Below are positions 26,238 to 39,349 of a stretch of DNA of 64,000 nucleotides, piece by piece. Every line of letters begins with the position of its first letter. The first letter of the stretch is position 1. The DNA comes from Larus michahellis (taxonomy: Eukaryota; Chordata; Aves; Charadriiformes; Laridae), in contig NC_133929.1 in NCBI RefSeq assembly GCF_964199755.1, positions 6,155,806 to 6,219,805 of the forward strand, given 5' to 3'. Position numbers and translations under genes: made by a program. The notes under the pieces were generated by a model, which was not told where the DNA came from, made no database searches, and was given only the letters and a program-made list of their open reading frames with translations.

Positions 26238-26853
26238 GAGAGGAGTGGCTGGAGAGCAGCCCTGCAGAAAGGGATCTGGGGATGCTGGTTGACAGCAGGC
26301 TCAATAGGAATCAGCAGTGTGTCCTGGCAGCCTAGAGGGCGAACCGCATCCTGGGGTGCATCCAACACAGCATAACCAGCCGGTCAAGAGAGGCAATTAG
26401 CCCACCGTATTCAGCATTGGTACAGCCTCCCCTTGAGTACTGCGTGCAGTTCTGGGCCTCACAATTTAAAAAGGATATGAAGGTCCTTGAATGCATCCAG
26501 AGGAGGGCAACAAAGCTGGTGAAAGGGCTGGAGGGCATGTCCTATGAGGAGCAGCTAAGGACTCTGGGGTTGTCTGGAGAAAAGGAGGCTGATGGGAGAC
26601 CTCATTGCTCTCTGCAGGTGCTGATCTCTTCTCCCTGGTATCTAGTGATAGGATGCATGGGAATGGTTCAAAGCTGTGCCGGGGAGGATTAGACTGGACG
26701 TTAGGGAGCATTTCTTTACTGCGAGGGTGGTCAAACACTGGAACAGGCTTCCTAGAGAGGTGGTAAATGCCCCAAGCCTGTCAGTGCTTAAGAGGCATTT
26801 GGACGATTCCCTTAATAACATGTTTTAACTTTTGGTCATCCCTGAATTTAGCT
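26238..26853 (+). mobile_element. CR1 LINE, 5' truncated
   Basis: Begins at the GAGTGGCTGGAGAGCAGCCC segment of RT and reads [20 protein letters not shown] and [12 protein letters not shown]. It continues into a 3' UTR of the subfamily ending CCTTAATAACATG / AACTTTTGGTCATCCCTGAA, and lacks the last octamers. Confidence 0.87.
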
Positions 26854-28054
26854 TGGAAAAAAACAAGCAAACAAAAAAACTCCACATTTATGTTGTTCCT
26901 GGAACTTCCCCAGTAACTTTAAAAACTTTCCAAACTGTAGTATCACTTACATTAATACTGAAAGGCATGAGTCTATCTCATTTCTTTGCACAGGGTTAAA
27001 ACAATACTGAAATCCTGCTGCACGCTTACTACTTTGATCTTAAGAATACTGGATATATGGCCTCATAGTATTTCCTACATTCAAGCCCTTCCTCAGTTTT
27101 GATATTGCTTTCTTGCTCTTGATTCTTGGCTAGTCAGACATTATAAATAAGTAGAGCAAATAAAAGGTGAATGTTGAAAAACTTCCCATAATCTTATTAG
27201 CAACAGCTGTTCATAGTATGAGAAGACATCTTTCCTGAGTGTTATTCTATTCAGTAAAGCAAGAAACATACATCTACCTTATTATGCTATTTTGACACCT
27301 TCCTGATTAATTTTGCAGAGACGGTCTTATTACTTCAAAAGAAATGCTGTCCCTTATGAAATTGCCATTGCCTTTACACACCAACAAAAATAATTTGAAG
27401 TAGCTAAAAACAGAATTATGTCTTAACATTACAGTATATACCCAAAAGTCCCTTCTCAAGAGAGTCCTCTGTTCAGCATATATGTTTTTCTCCTGTACAA
27501 ATTCAATATTGTTTTTAATGGGAAGTACAAATTTGGGGTCCCTTGGGTTTTTGGCACATGAGAAAAATTAAAGTAGTCAGAATTCTTTGACTATTGAGGT
27601 TCTAAGCTAATTTCCATTAACTAGAGCAGATCACTTCTTTAGAAGGAGGAAAATCTAAGAAAAAAAAAAAACCACAAAAAAACAACCCACGAGAAAATCC
27701 TTTATAAGGACTGAAAATAAAATATTTCTTTATCATGCATTATAAAAAATATGCTCTTTTCCAGCAAATGTGAAATCATGATATCGCATTGATAAAGATG
27801 ACGATTAATGTTTCCTCAAAACCAGTTATTTTTATATATGGATGTACATGTCTATATATAATAGAATATATCAGTGTTTGCCATCCAGAATCAAATTAGA
27901 TAACCATAGAAACAGCTTCTCCAAAGTAAGAGTTACTTACCAATCTAGTTTCAACACACATCATCAAGATATATATTAAGTATTTGTTTGTTTCTAATTG
28001 TAAATACATACTGTTGTAACTATCTAAAATTATTCAAGTGTTCAGTGCGAGTAT

Positions 28055-28453
28055 AAATATGGACACCATTTTTGACACCGTTTCCCACAGCATTCTCCTG
28101 GAGAATCTGGCTGTTCATGACTTGGACAGGTATACTGTTTGCTGGGTGAAAAACTGGCTGGATGTCTGGGCCCAAAGAGTTGTGGTGAATGGAGCTAAAT
28201 CCAGTCGTCAGCCTGTCACAAGTGGTGTTCCCCAGGGCTCAGTATTGGGGCCAGTTCTGTTTAATATCTTTATCAATGATTTGGACGAGGTGATTAAGTG
28301 CACCCTCAGAAAGTTTGCAGATGACAGACACCAAGTTGCGTGGGAATGTTGATCAGCTTGAGGGTAGAAAGGCTTTACAGAGGGATCTGGACAGGCTGGA
28401 TTGATGGGCTGAGGCCAGTTGTATGAGATTCAGTAAGGCTAAGGACAACAACC
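28055..28453 (+). mobile_element. CR1 LINE, 5' part of a copy split by an LTR
   Basis: Encodes RT from motif A ([12 protein letters not shown]) through motif B ([16 protein letters not shown]) to motif C (FADD) and the following loop, then breaks at 28453 where LTR 'B' is inserted. The CR1 resumes at 29021. Confidence 0.9.
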
Positions 28454-29020
28454 TGTCCTGGTTTGAGGTAAAACAGAACCAACTTTCTGTTCAGTAATTT
28501 TACTTCTTAGCTAGGCCTCTTCTAACTCTCGGCATGTTGTGCCGAAAACTGTTCGTTCTCAGAGTGATAAGACCAATGTTTACAATTGGTGCCAGGGAAT
28601 GGTATGCAGAGAAGCTCTTGCTTAGACTTATTGCTATAACAACCAAGGTCAGCTAATTTCATTAGTTGCCCCGTTGGAGGGTCGGAAGCAGAAAATCATA
28701 GAAGGGTCCCACCTGCGGAGAGGAGCAGACAGGACAGGTGACCCAAAACTGACCAACAGGGTATTCCATCCCATCTGCCCCATGCTCAGTATAAAAGCTG
28801 AGGGATCAAAGGGTCAACTCTCTTTTCTTCAATGGCCCACGTCCGAGGAGGACCCTGTCTGTTCACATCTGCCTTCGATCCCAATCTGCGTGCTCCTGAA
28901 TCCAGCTCTGGAATACAGTTCCTACCCATCGCTGAGTCCTCCTCTCCGTGTACGAGAGGTTGGGGGGGGGGGGGAAGCATCTGTCGCCAACCATTGGCCA
29001 ATTTGGCCAAAACCACAACA
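28454..29020 (+). mobile_element. Solo LTR, family 'B', nested in a CR1
   Basis: Starts TGTCCTGGTTTGAGG and ends AAACCACAACA, with an AGTATAAAAGCTGAGG promoter box near 28790. Full length is 567 bp. The flanks CAACC (28449-28453) and GAACC (29021-29025) are a 5-bp target duplication with one mismatch, lying within the CR1 sequence that continues on both sides. It contains a G tract near 28963. Antisense to GNAQ. Confidence 0.9.
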
Positions 29021-29672
29021 GAACCCCATGCAGCGCTACAGGCTTGGGGAAGAGTGGCTGGAAAGCTGCCTGGCGGAAAAGGACCCAGGGGTGTTGATTG
29101 ACAGTCAGCTGAATATGAGCCAGCAGTGTGCCCAGGTGACCAAGGCAGCCAATAGCACATCCCATCTTATATCAGAAATAGTTTGGCCAGCAGGACTAGG
29201 GAAGTGATTGCCCCCCCCGTACTTTGCACTGGTGAGGCCCCACCCCAAATACCATGTTCACTTCTGGGCACAAGTCTTATGAGGATTGGCTGAGGAAGCT
29301 AGGGTTGTTTAGCCTGGAGAAGAGGAGTCTGAGGGGAGACCTTATTGCTCTCTACAACTACCTGAAAGGAGGTTGCAGGGGTCAGTCTCTTCTCTCAAGT
29401 AACAAGTGATAGGACAAGAGGAAATGGCCTCAAGTTGCGCCGGGGAGGTTTAGATTGGATATTAGGAAAAATATCTTATACCAAAAGGGTTATCAAACAT
29501 TGCAACAGGCTGCCCAGGGAACTGGTGGAATCACCATCCCAGGAGGTATTTAAAAGACTGGTAGATGTGGTGCTGAGGGACGTAGTTTAGTGGTGGTTTT
29601 GGCAGTATTAGGTTGATGGTTGGACTAGATGATCTCAAAGGTCCCTTCCAACCTAGACAATTCTGATTCTAT
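29021..29672 (+). mobile_element. CR1 LINE, 3' part of the split copy
   Basis: Continues the CR1 from CCCCATGCAGCGCTACAGGC through the RT C-terminal region and the 3' UTR (TTGGACTAGATGATCTC, CTTCCAACC) to the terminal ATTCTGATTCTATGG near 29672. It has frameshifts and an internal deletion around 29270. Confidence 0.9.
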
Positions 29673-30781
29673 GGATCAATACAAGATAATAAGAAAAGGT
29701 TGCAATGCTCTTTCAAATTAAGTTTTCTGCTTTAATGAAAAGCAAAGAAAATAGCTAATTAGAATATACTATCCAATATCAGCATTTTTAAATTGTGTAC
29801 ATAAACACACATAGTATCAGTTTACCTACTTATATAAGTAGAGAAGACTGTCTATTTGCATAGGTATTTCAGATTATAGCAGGGAAGGAAGATTCATTGC
29901 TGGCTTGATGGGCCCACTTCCTCTTCAAGTTTTTTTTTTAAGTCTAAATCTTTGCTAATTCACTGAGTTCTGCATGCGAATCTTTCATTCGGCTAACACA
30001 GGTATAAAAAAAACAAACAAAAACCCCCATATATATATGCTGTAGATTCAGAGAACATAAGAGTCTTCCAGTTAAGACTGACTGCAATTCATGCTAAATT
30101 CAAATGGTTTACCTCCCACCTTTTTCCTTTGGTAACATACAGAGAAGGAAAGGATACTCATATTTGACTCATCTGCTATTTCAGACAAAAAGAATACTTT
30201 ATACTATATAGACATAGCTAGCAAGATATTGCTAATTGTTTTCTTAGGTACTCAAGATACTTTCCTGATGAGAAAAGTAATGCATAATATAAGTATATAC
30301 AGTATACAGGCATAGTATGTCCAGTAGTGAAGGTTTATGGCTATAATCTAACATTTAGGCCCAAACATTGCTTTCTGAGACCAGGCAAAACTATATACAT
30401 AGAAAGCCAGTGCACATGGCTCTTACTACTTAACACTAAATACGTACATACATGCTTAAAACACAAGCATGCAGAATACTGTACATTGTTTGAAACATAC
30501 CAATATAAAACACTAAAAACACCTCTTTTTTCATACTATAACAATAAATGTTTTTACAACAGCAAACAGATGGACATTAACAATTTTACACTCTGGAGAA
30601 CAATCATAAGTTTTTACAAAATGTTCAGTAGTAATGAAATCCAGAAGAATTTGAAAAATACAGGAGATGAAAACCAAATTCAGTGGAAGACTGAATTTGC
30701 CTCAAAGTACCTTAAACATTACAGCCAAGTTGTGCTAGCTGAACTATTACTATGCCTTTGTAATACACTTCAGTGCCTATG

Positions 30782-30860
30782 TGTCGTGGTTTTGGCTGGA
30801 TTGGCCAATCAGAACGATGTTAGAGTTCTCACTTTTTTGAATTACAAAAATAAAAAAGGT
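30782..30860 (-). mobile_element. LTR 'B' terminal fragment
   Basis: TGTCGTGGTTTTGGCTGGAT and TTGGCCAATCAGAAC match the start of the minus-oriented LTR B at 49438. The match fades after about 50-80 bp, so only the last part of the LTR is present. Confidence 0.65.
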
Positions 30861-33800
30861 ACTTAATTTTTAGAATAGATTAGAACAGAACAATGATGCT
30901 CAATGCAGTAGCTAAAAGTGGTATTTTAATGTTTAATTATGAAGAGGGTTTATTTTTTAAACTAATAATTTAAAATAATCTTACCATGCAAAAAAAAAAA
31001 AGTTTCCCAGAAATTACTTTCAACATTTTAAACTCTTTGATCCCATGAAAAGTAAAAAGATATCATTATTAATACATAAGAAGGGCATACACAGCATAGT
31101 GTGTGTCACACAGTAACCTTCACAGTTAGGAGGGAAATATTTAACTTTGCAAGGAAGCACTATAATTTCTACAAGTTAAGAAGAAAATACTTTTTTCTGA
31201 CACAGAATTTTTTCTTTATATTTGCTACATATGTGCATTTGTATGTATGTCTAATTTTTTAAACAAGAAAAAAAATGCGGCATAGATATACTCATTTGTT
31301 CCTTAAAACCTTTTGAGTTAATACCTTTTACTTTGCACTTGCAACAAGTTCAAAGAGCAGGCATGGTCAATTAACAGCTCAGCTTAAGCTGTGTTCTCTC
31401 CTTATGATCAAAAGGATATACCTTTGTCCCACGTTTAAAAGCCTTTAACTCACTCTAGGCTTCTAAATCCAACAACACTTTTCAAAGTGGGACTGAGAAG
31501 TTGGCACTTTTGAAAAAAGTTTGCCTAACATTTACATAAAGTAATACTGCTACTTTAAGTTTTGAGGGACAAAGACATGTAATGGGACAGTAGAGGTCAA
31601 CTCAATTAAAAAAATGGATGACTAAGCAATTTCAGACATTTATGTTCCCAGTCTCACCATTTTAATTATTATTTTCCTATTTTTAAAATGGTTTTGTCTA
31701 TCTGAACCATATGAATGATACAAACAAATAACACAAACTTAAGAACTGAACAAATTACTATGCTGGGGAAGCAGTGAGAATGACTGAAAAGAGTAGTCAG
31801 ATACTCAAGAGAAACACGCTAATTAAATTTTTAGACGGTTTTGTTGTGGGGGCTTTATTTTTTTTTTATTTTTATAAATTGAAACTTGAATCTCTAGCCA
31901 ACCCCGTGACTTCAGCAGTGGTTCACTAATATACTGCATTTTACAAGATGAGATCATTAACTGTTAAACAGCTACACATGCACAAACACTTTCAATCAAA
32001 TATATGACTGAGGCTGACAAAATACAATATGAAAAATGTGTACACAATAATAATTTCTATACCAGTTTCTACTCAAACACAGATATGCTATTAAGTATGA
32101 AGCAGAATGCTTACCTCTCTTGGTTTCTCATATATCATGCTTACATTTTCAGAAGCATGGTTTATATTGATATATGCAGAAAACATTCATAAAAGCAATC
32201 AGTGAGTTTTGTCCAAAGCTTTCTAAGCGATGGCTTCTTATCTATTTGCTCTGAAAACACCTTATTTCATTTGGTCTAAAGTAATGCCACAATTAGGCCC
32301 TAATCTACCATTACCTTTCCATGCACTTAACGTTACCAGTGGGTGGATCTTATAAAACAACACGAGTTCTGTACTACTGATTGTAGAACCAAATCTCTGA
32401 ACTCCTTCTCTGGGTGATATATGTTGGTATCATTCAATAAGCTTCATTCATTTTTAAAAACTTGGGAGAAACCTCCAGCATTACTGCAAGAAAACCAGGA
32501 AACAGAAACAATTTGGACCCGAGTAACAAGTCAAACCTCAACTACCTCTCCTGTAGCAAATGTATATAGTTAAGCAGTTATACTTAAACATCCATAAAAT
32601 CAAACAAATGCAAGCTATCAGTCCTCTATTTTATCTTGGTTTTGGATCCTGAAATAGCCACAGCACACACTTCCGTCAACCAAAAATTAGGCCAAAATGA
32701 GACAGAACATTATTACTGGTAGCATTGTATCTGTCTCCACCCCTCCTTTTTCCACATCAGTTAAGGATCCCAATACCTTTCTCCATATACAGAAGACCAA
32801 CTGTATTATTTAAAGTAGGAAATAACACATTCGTAAGCAAGTATTAAAATAAATTCTGACTTCCTTTCAACTCTCCTTACCTTATTGAAAGGGCAGTTTA
32901 TTCATCCAATATAAATCATTACTTTCATGTACATGACCCAAGACAAAAATCTTTGGCATAAACACCCCACATCCACTTGGAACATTCCCATTCATCCACA
33001 CACCAAACACTGGTGCAGACATATTTCAAGGCCTGCCAGTCTAAGGCTGTATTACCGCAAGAACTACACAATGTAGCAGAACACACAAAATACAGACAAA
33101 TGTATTTTAATTCAAAAGGCTTATTTTAACACAAGCCAAATTCTTATTAAACAAACATTGTCTTTGCACATTTGTGGCTCCAAAATAACAACCTCTATTT
33201 TAATTAAAGAGAAATGATACAATGGATTTTATTTCCCGAAGGGCGGGTGGATTCCAAAGGTATTAAAGATCCTGTTATCCTCCAGCATACTTAAGATTAC
33301 TCTTCATCTTCGTGGGTGCATCTGGGTCTTTATGTTTTCTTTCTCCTTTTGCTTTAAAAATTAGTTTACAATCTGGGCATAAGCCCCTTACCCCAGTTTG
33401 CCTCATTAAATAAAAATCGCAATAAAAAAAAAATGCAACCGGTGACCCAACAACCTTTTCAAGGCTTACAGAACAATGCAGATATTAAAGCCTGTCACCA
33501 TCAATCCGCAAAGCAACCCCCCCTACGAGTTCTTTCATTAATCTCCTTCCTTACCATCACTCTCCTATACCCATCATCGCCGATATTCCCCCAAAACCCC
33601 CTCACTCACCAGCCATCCTTTCCCTCTACATTTTGGAAGGCCGGGTTCCCTATCATATCAAACCCACCCATAGGAACCACAGTTATTTACCCAACTACAA
33701 GCGCCTCAGCGAAGGCTGCACATGGGCGCGCACACGCAACGCGGCGGCGGAGAAACGACGAGCGGATCACCACCGCCATCGCGACGGCCGCCCCACGGAG

Positions 33801-33915
33801 AAGGTGGCGAGCGCCCGGGGGAAACCGAACCGACCGTACCATGTAACGCGCCGGTGGGGCCAGCCGGAGGGAGCCCGGGGCGGCGATGTGTGGGCTGCAC
33901 CCCCAGCGGCACTTA

Positions 33916-34323
<408 letters not shown>

Positions 34324-34469
34324 CTAATAGTCGCCGCTTCCAACTCCTCCTCTCCTCTAAATTATGCACCAAGCAACATGAAAACATCCACCATAGCAGC
34401 AGCGCTATCTAGAAGAGCCAAACTACTCAGCATAGACACCCCACTCCCTTCTTCCCTCACTGCTACCTC

Positions 34470-34493
34470 TGCTGCTGCTGCCGCCGCCGCCGC
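34470..34493. repeat. GCT/CCG triplet repeat in the GNAQ CpG island
   Basis: A short run of GCT units is followed directly by CCG units on the plus strand; on the GNAQ-sense strand this reads GGC repeats then AGC repeats. It lies about 390-410 nt upstream of the start codon. Confidence 0.8.
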
Positions 34494-35150
34494 CTCCTGC
34501 AACCAACACGGTCCCCGAGTATCCCTCGCAAACTACACCCCCACTGCCCTCCGAAGTAACCACCCCACACGGAAATGCTAATGGCTGCTAATCCCTCCCC
34601 CCCCACATACACACTTCCCTGTCGCTCCCTCTGTCCTAAAGCGGGAGTTCGGCTCCTCCGAAAGTGGGCAAGCCCGCCGCCGCCCGGCAAACTCAGCGTG
34701 TGCCTGGCGGGAGAACTTCCTTACATTGGACCTTTCTTGTAGGCACAGTCGCTCGCCCCTCTCGTGGGGAGAGCTGCTGCTGAAGAGCTGTCACAGCTCG
34801 TTCCTGCCCTGACAGTAAGAAAAAGGGGGGAGTGGGATAGGTAGAGCGCTACCAGAAAAGAAGAAAAGGCAGGCAGAAACTGGGATATGCACACCGTGAG
34901 CCTAGCTCGCCGGGCTTTTCAATGACTTGGCTCCGCGGGCGTGGTGAGGCAGAAATATGGCGGACTGTTTTTCCTGCTGCCTCTCACGCTCTTCTGCGCC
35001 GCTGCGCGCCGGGAATGAGCAGCTGGTAGAGCCAGGAACTCCCGGGATGCTGCCCCCGACCAAGCCCGGCGCTCGAAGGCCGCCCCTGCTAGGCCCACAG
35101 CCATCGGAGAGGGGATGAGAGGGGAGGGGAGGGGACGGTCTCTCGTGCCA

Positions 35151-38100
35151 AACGGCCGCGAGGAATGCAGCCTTCTCTTATTTGTTCTGTAGGGTAGATA
35201 ATTTTTTTTTCACGTTCTGCACGTTTTATTTGTTTTTGCTACCTTTGGTTTTAGTTGATAATGCACATTTTTGTTATACCCTTGCATTCTCTTCCTAGAA
35301 GAAATGTCTTTGGTTCATAGGGAAAGGGGAAAAATGTAATAATTTCCATGAGGGGAGAAATATCTTCTCCACCTTCAGATGGAAATTAAAATGTGGGGGA
35401 TAAAAATATACTAGACACTAGTTAACTTTTTATGCTAGTAATCCTGAAAACGGTATTTGAATAGTTCTGTCATATACAGAAGAAATGAAAGACATTTACA
35501 ACAAATAAAAACAGTAGGATACTTCCCTTGCTTATAAGAACCTAATATTCTATCATTTCAAGGCATAGATATATTGCATTTTATATTCTGTTGTTGTGAC
35601 CTTTATTCAACTTTCAACTACCATCCTTTTTCACAACCAGCCTTCAATTCCAATACTAGAAAGCTTGTCTTTAACATAGCTTTTAGTAGCTCCCAGAGTG
35701 ATAGCACACAATTTGATGGACATATTAAGTTCTAGTGGATTTGTAAAATATTTCAAAATTCCCACACCTGCCCTACCTTTTCCCACGTCCATATTAAATT
35801 AACTATCTAGGAGTGTTGCAAAATCTTCCAGGAGAATCATAGTAGTCTATTAAGTAGGTAGAGGGGTGCATCACTCTCCATCTTCTAGTTTCACGTGTGA
35901 TGTCCAGCACCTGTTATCTATTTTGAAAATCATGCGCCCTTTCTTACAACTGTTCATATATGCTGACAATATGAATTAAGTAGAGTCCACCATAAGGTGT
36001 AAGACTAAGAGGAAATTAAAAAATGAAAATGTAATAATCAATAGAATAATATAGTTCTCAGTTTTTAGAGCATGAAAATGTCTTTTGTTACTTTAAAAAT
36101 GCATGATTTTTGTTTAGATCTATATACTATTTTTATGTATAATGTATAAAAGCATTTAAGAAAATTTGGAATATTTTAATATGCTTCTTTATTCCAGTAA
36201 ATGAATATGTGAATTTTATTCTAAATTCTGTAATTCTATTTATTAATCAAAAATGGTATTTCATTAAAGCATCTTCTTTATTTACCTGATGTGGATTTTA
36301 AAATTCATATGTATGTAGGTATATCTATGTATTTATCTGTCTATTTTGTGGTCCCAGATTAATGTGTTAATATTCAGCAATAAAGATTTGATAATCTGAT
36401 AAAGAAAATTTGATAATTAAATATAAATTGATAAATTTGATAATTTTATAAAGATTGAATTACAAATATGATAAATGTAAAAATGCAAATAAGTAACCAA
36501 AGGGGAAAAGATTTTTCTTCATTAAATAAATTCTTAACATATCAGAATTTTCTCCTAAAAGTTGTGTCCCAAAAAGATGAAAATGGGTGTGTGGTGCAGG
36601 TTACAAGAAATATTCAATGGATGTACAACTGCTCCGTGCCTGAAACATTGCTGCACTGAGTTCAAGTCCACAGCAAACAGCATCTGTCAACAAGTCTAAA
36701 GAAAGGATACAAACGGGTCAATGAATGTGACATATGGATCAACTGATCAAAATCCCTCCCCAAATTGAGGGCAAAGCAGTCCTATGAAAACCCCACGTAC
36801 CCCAAACAATATTGTAACCTTCCCCAGTAGATGAAGTCTGACTCAGCTTTCTTAACCAACTCTTTTACATGCTCAGTGTAGAAGGCACGAACGCTGTGTG
36901 TACCTCAAATGTGAAACTGCCATTTAATTTTGCATTTTTAGTGAGAAAAGACACCCCAAGGGCCATAAATTTAATCTGTATGTACCACTCCCATTGACAT
37001 CATTGGATTCAAAATCACTACTTAATAAATATCTTCAGATTTGTAATGGATGAGCCATGTAGTCCTTAATCAGGCATCAGCTGATAGCCATTACACACTG
37101 TTTTATCCATTTGCTTTGTGACTTAGTGGAAGTTAGAAGAACCCCCATAATGGACAATTATGTGATAATAAACCTAAGAGGAAATTTTTTCAGCCCTCAT
37201 CTCCATAATGGTTGGCTTTTGTTTTGAAACATGAAATATCCTTTATAAATATTTTATCCTAATAAGAACTGTCAGTAAATTACAGATACAATTACCCATA
37301 CAGATAATTATTATTCATAGATATTATCCCTACTGTTACCTAATCCTGTACAGATAATTCCTGATAAACCTTCCCTGTAACATTGTTAATTTCATATTCC
37401 TCTATCCAAGTAGTCATGTCTTAAAGCAAACCCATTGCCTGTGAGATGTTTAAATGTTTCTCACTGTCACAGGAAATTAAAAGCTAAAAGTGTGGCTGTC
37501 AGAGGGAGCGAAGTATGATATTAAACATGCTGCATCTTCAGTATTCTTGCTCACAAGCCAACAGAGATTGGGGAACTACCACTCTATCATCTTTGTATCT
37601 TTCTTTGCACTAATCAAGCCCAGTCTTTCATTTCTTCCACATACCTAAAGATATTTATTGTTTGAGATATGCTTTCTGTGATGTTTTGAAAGATTGCAAC
37701 TAGCATCTGAACTTGGTACTCACATGACAGTAAACCAGCAGACCATATATAACAACATTGTTGATTTTTATTGTTAGTCAGTGTCCCATCTTAAGCAATG
37801 GAATATCTTACAAGTCCGTTTTGATTGCCGTTGTGCATTATGAAGATGTTTTCACAGTGCTATGCACAATTATATCTCAGTCTTGAGTGCTTACAGTTAA
37901 TTTAGAGGCCATCAGTATGTCTGAGTAGAGCAAATTACCCTTGTTTATGAGTTCCCCAGTGATATTTATTTAGAAGTAATAGCTATCTGTGAAGGTCCTA
38001 AGGTATAGACTAATCACTAAGAAAGGGTTAAAAAAAGTATTTGATTTGTTAATTTGTTGACAATGCAACACAGAAAGGAAAAAAAAAATACACACAAGAG

Positions 38101-38379
38101 AAACTATCAGAAGGGGATTGCTTGCCAGGCAAGTAATATAGCCTCACTCATATGTTGTGCATAGAGCTGGATTCAGTGCACCGCGGATGTATCCTACATA
38201 TCTTTCTGACTCTATAGAACATTTGAAAGAAGGAAAGTTTATGTATATGTATATGTGTATATATATGTGTGTGTAAAACTAATGGAACATTTTATTTCTT
38301 GAAGAATGTTTAAACCCTGTTACAACTTCCCTCACTCGTAAAGACTAAGACATTTTGAGAGTTTAGGCAGAACCTGCCG
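35151..38379. other. Upstream intergenic stretch without recognisable genes
   Basis: AT-rich DNA 5' of GNAQ. No conserved coding exon, RNA gene or repeat family that I recognise. A cluster of six GATAA motifs occurs at 36390-36474 and a TATG/TG microsatellite at 38241-38274. Open frames here are short and show no family resemblance. Confidence 0.7.
38241..38274. repeat. TATG/TG microsatellite
   Basis: Imperfect TATATG and TG units over about 34 bp. Confidence 0.8.
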
Positions 38380-38690
38380 GGTGTTATTGACGTGCCTTCC
38401 TCGGGGCGACACCCGTGCCCCTGGGCGCCCCTCTCTGAGGGAGGAGAAGGGAAGCCAGCCTCCACGGAGGGACTGCCCCGAGAAGGCGCCACGCCCCTGC
38501 GGCGCAGCTGCGGCGCCACCTGCCGGCTGGAAGGCATGCCACCGCAGCCCGGCTCCCCTGCCCATCCGGATTACCCCCGTGAGACCGCGCTACACCAGCC
38601 GGGGGAGAAGGAGGGAGAGAGAACGGTGCCCAGGGTACGCACGGCGATCCTGCCCTTTTCCTGTTCCTTCTTTGAAACGGAAATAGTAAC
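38380..38690. promoter_or_regulatory. GC-rich, CpG-containing island of unknown function
   Basis: About 300 bp of GC-rich sequence with many CpG sites, isolated in AT-rich DNA about 4.3 kb upstream of the GNAQ start codon. Open frames of 75-127 codons cross it on both strands but none is recognisable, and they are expected in GC-rich DNA. It could be a distal promoter, an unannotated transcript start or part of an uncharacterised repeat. Confidence 0.45.
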
Positions 38691-38989
38691 TTATCCCTCC
38701 GTCCCTCACTCAAGGACCCTTATGATGTTATTATCATTGCTTTTCAGTTCAAGTCCCGGGCGCGGTGAGGGTTAGTTCTCCTTGGCTTCGCGTGGGGAAT
38801 GGCACATTGTGTGCCGTTCACTTCGCATCATGCTGTATCTGTCCTGGGCACCCAACAGGGGGCGCATTGACATATTGGTTTACTGCGACATACGAGCTAC
38901 TTCTAGAAACTGCACCTAGTAGCCAAGAGAAAATCATCTGTAAAATGTCTCCTTATGGCCTGGTATTTCTTTTCCGGTCTCTCTGCTGA

Positions 38990-39349
38990 AGAGAGGTAGT
39001 TTGAGGTCAGGGCAGTATAAAGTCTTGTCCACAGATCGATTTTCCTGTATCAAGAGTGTAGAGAGAGGCTGATGAGAAGGGAAGGTGCCATGGCAACTGC
39101 AGGGGCAAGAGAGACATGGAGGCCTGGTGCCGGGCTCTGTGTGTGAGATGGCTCCTGTAGGCAATGGGCTCATGAATTTGTGAAGTAATGAATTAGAGAA
39201 TTTATGTTAGACTAGTCTGTACAAAGGGGATTGAGCCCTTGTTTGATTTGATGGTTGGGGGTTTTTTAACCTAATGAGCTCATGAAATAAAGTTTAATTT
39301 ACAGAGTATTCTGTCATGTAAACTTGAGGGATCCAAATGGACTGTGACA
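38990..39349 (+). mobile_element. LTR-like element, family 'E' (3' portion)
   Basis: 39172-39349 matches the 3' part of the element at 5040-5616 (AGACTAGTCTG, GGGGATTGAGCCC, AATAAA at 39286-39291, end GTGACA). A TATAAA box lies at 39016-39021. Upstream sequence does not match the other copy, so the left edge is uncertain. Confidence 0.55.

Noticed and set aside
30327..30866. 179-codon open frame in intron 1
   Set aside because: No recognisable motif, biased AT-rich composition, no splice context, and it runs into an LTR fragment.
38381..38775. Open frames of 75-127 codons on both strands
   Set aside because: Expected in GC-rich DNA; no recognised domain and no consistent strand.
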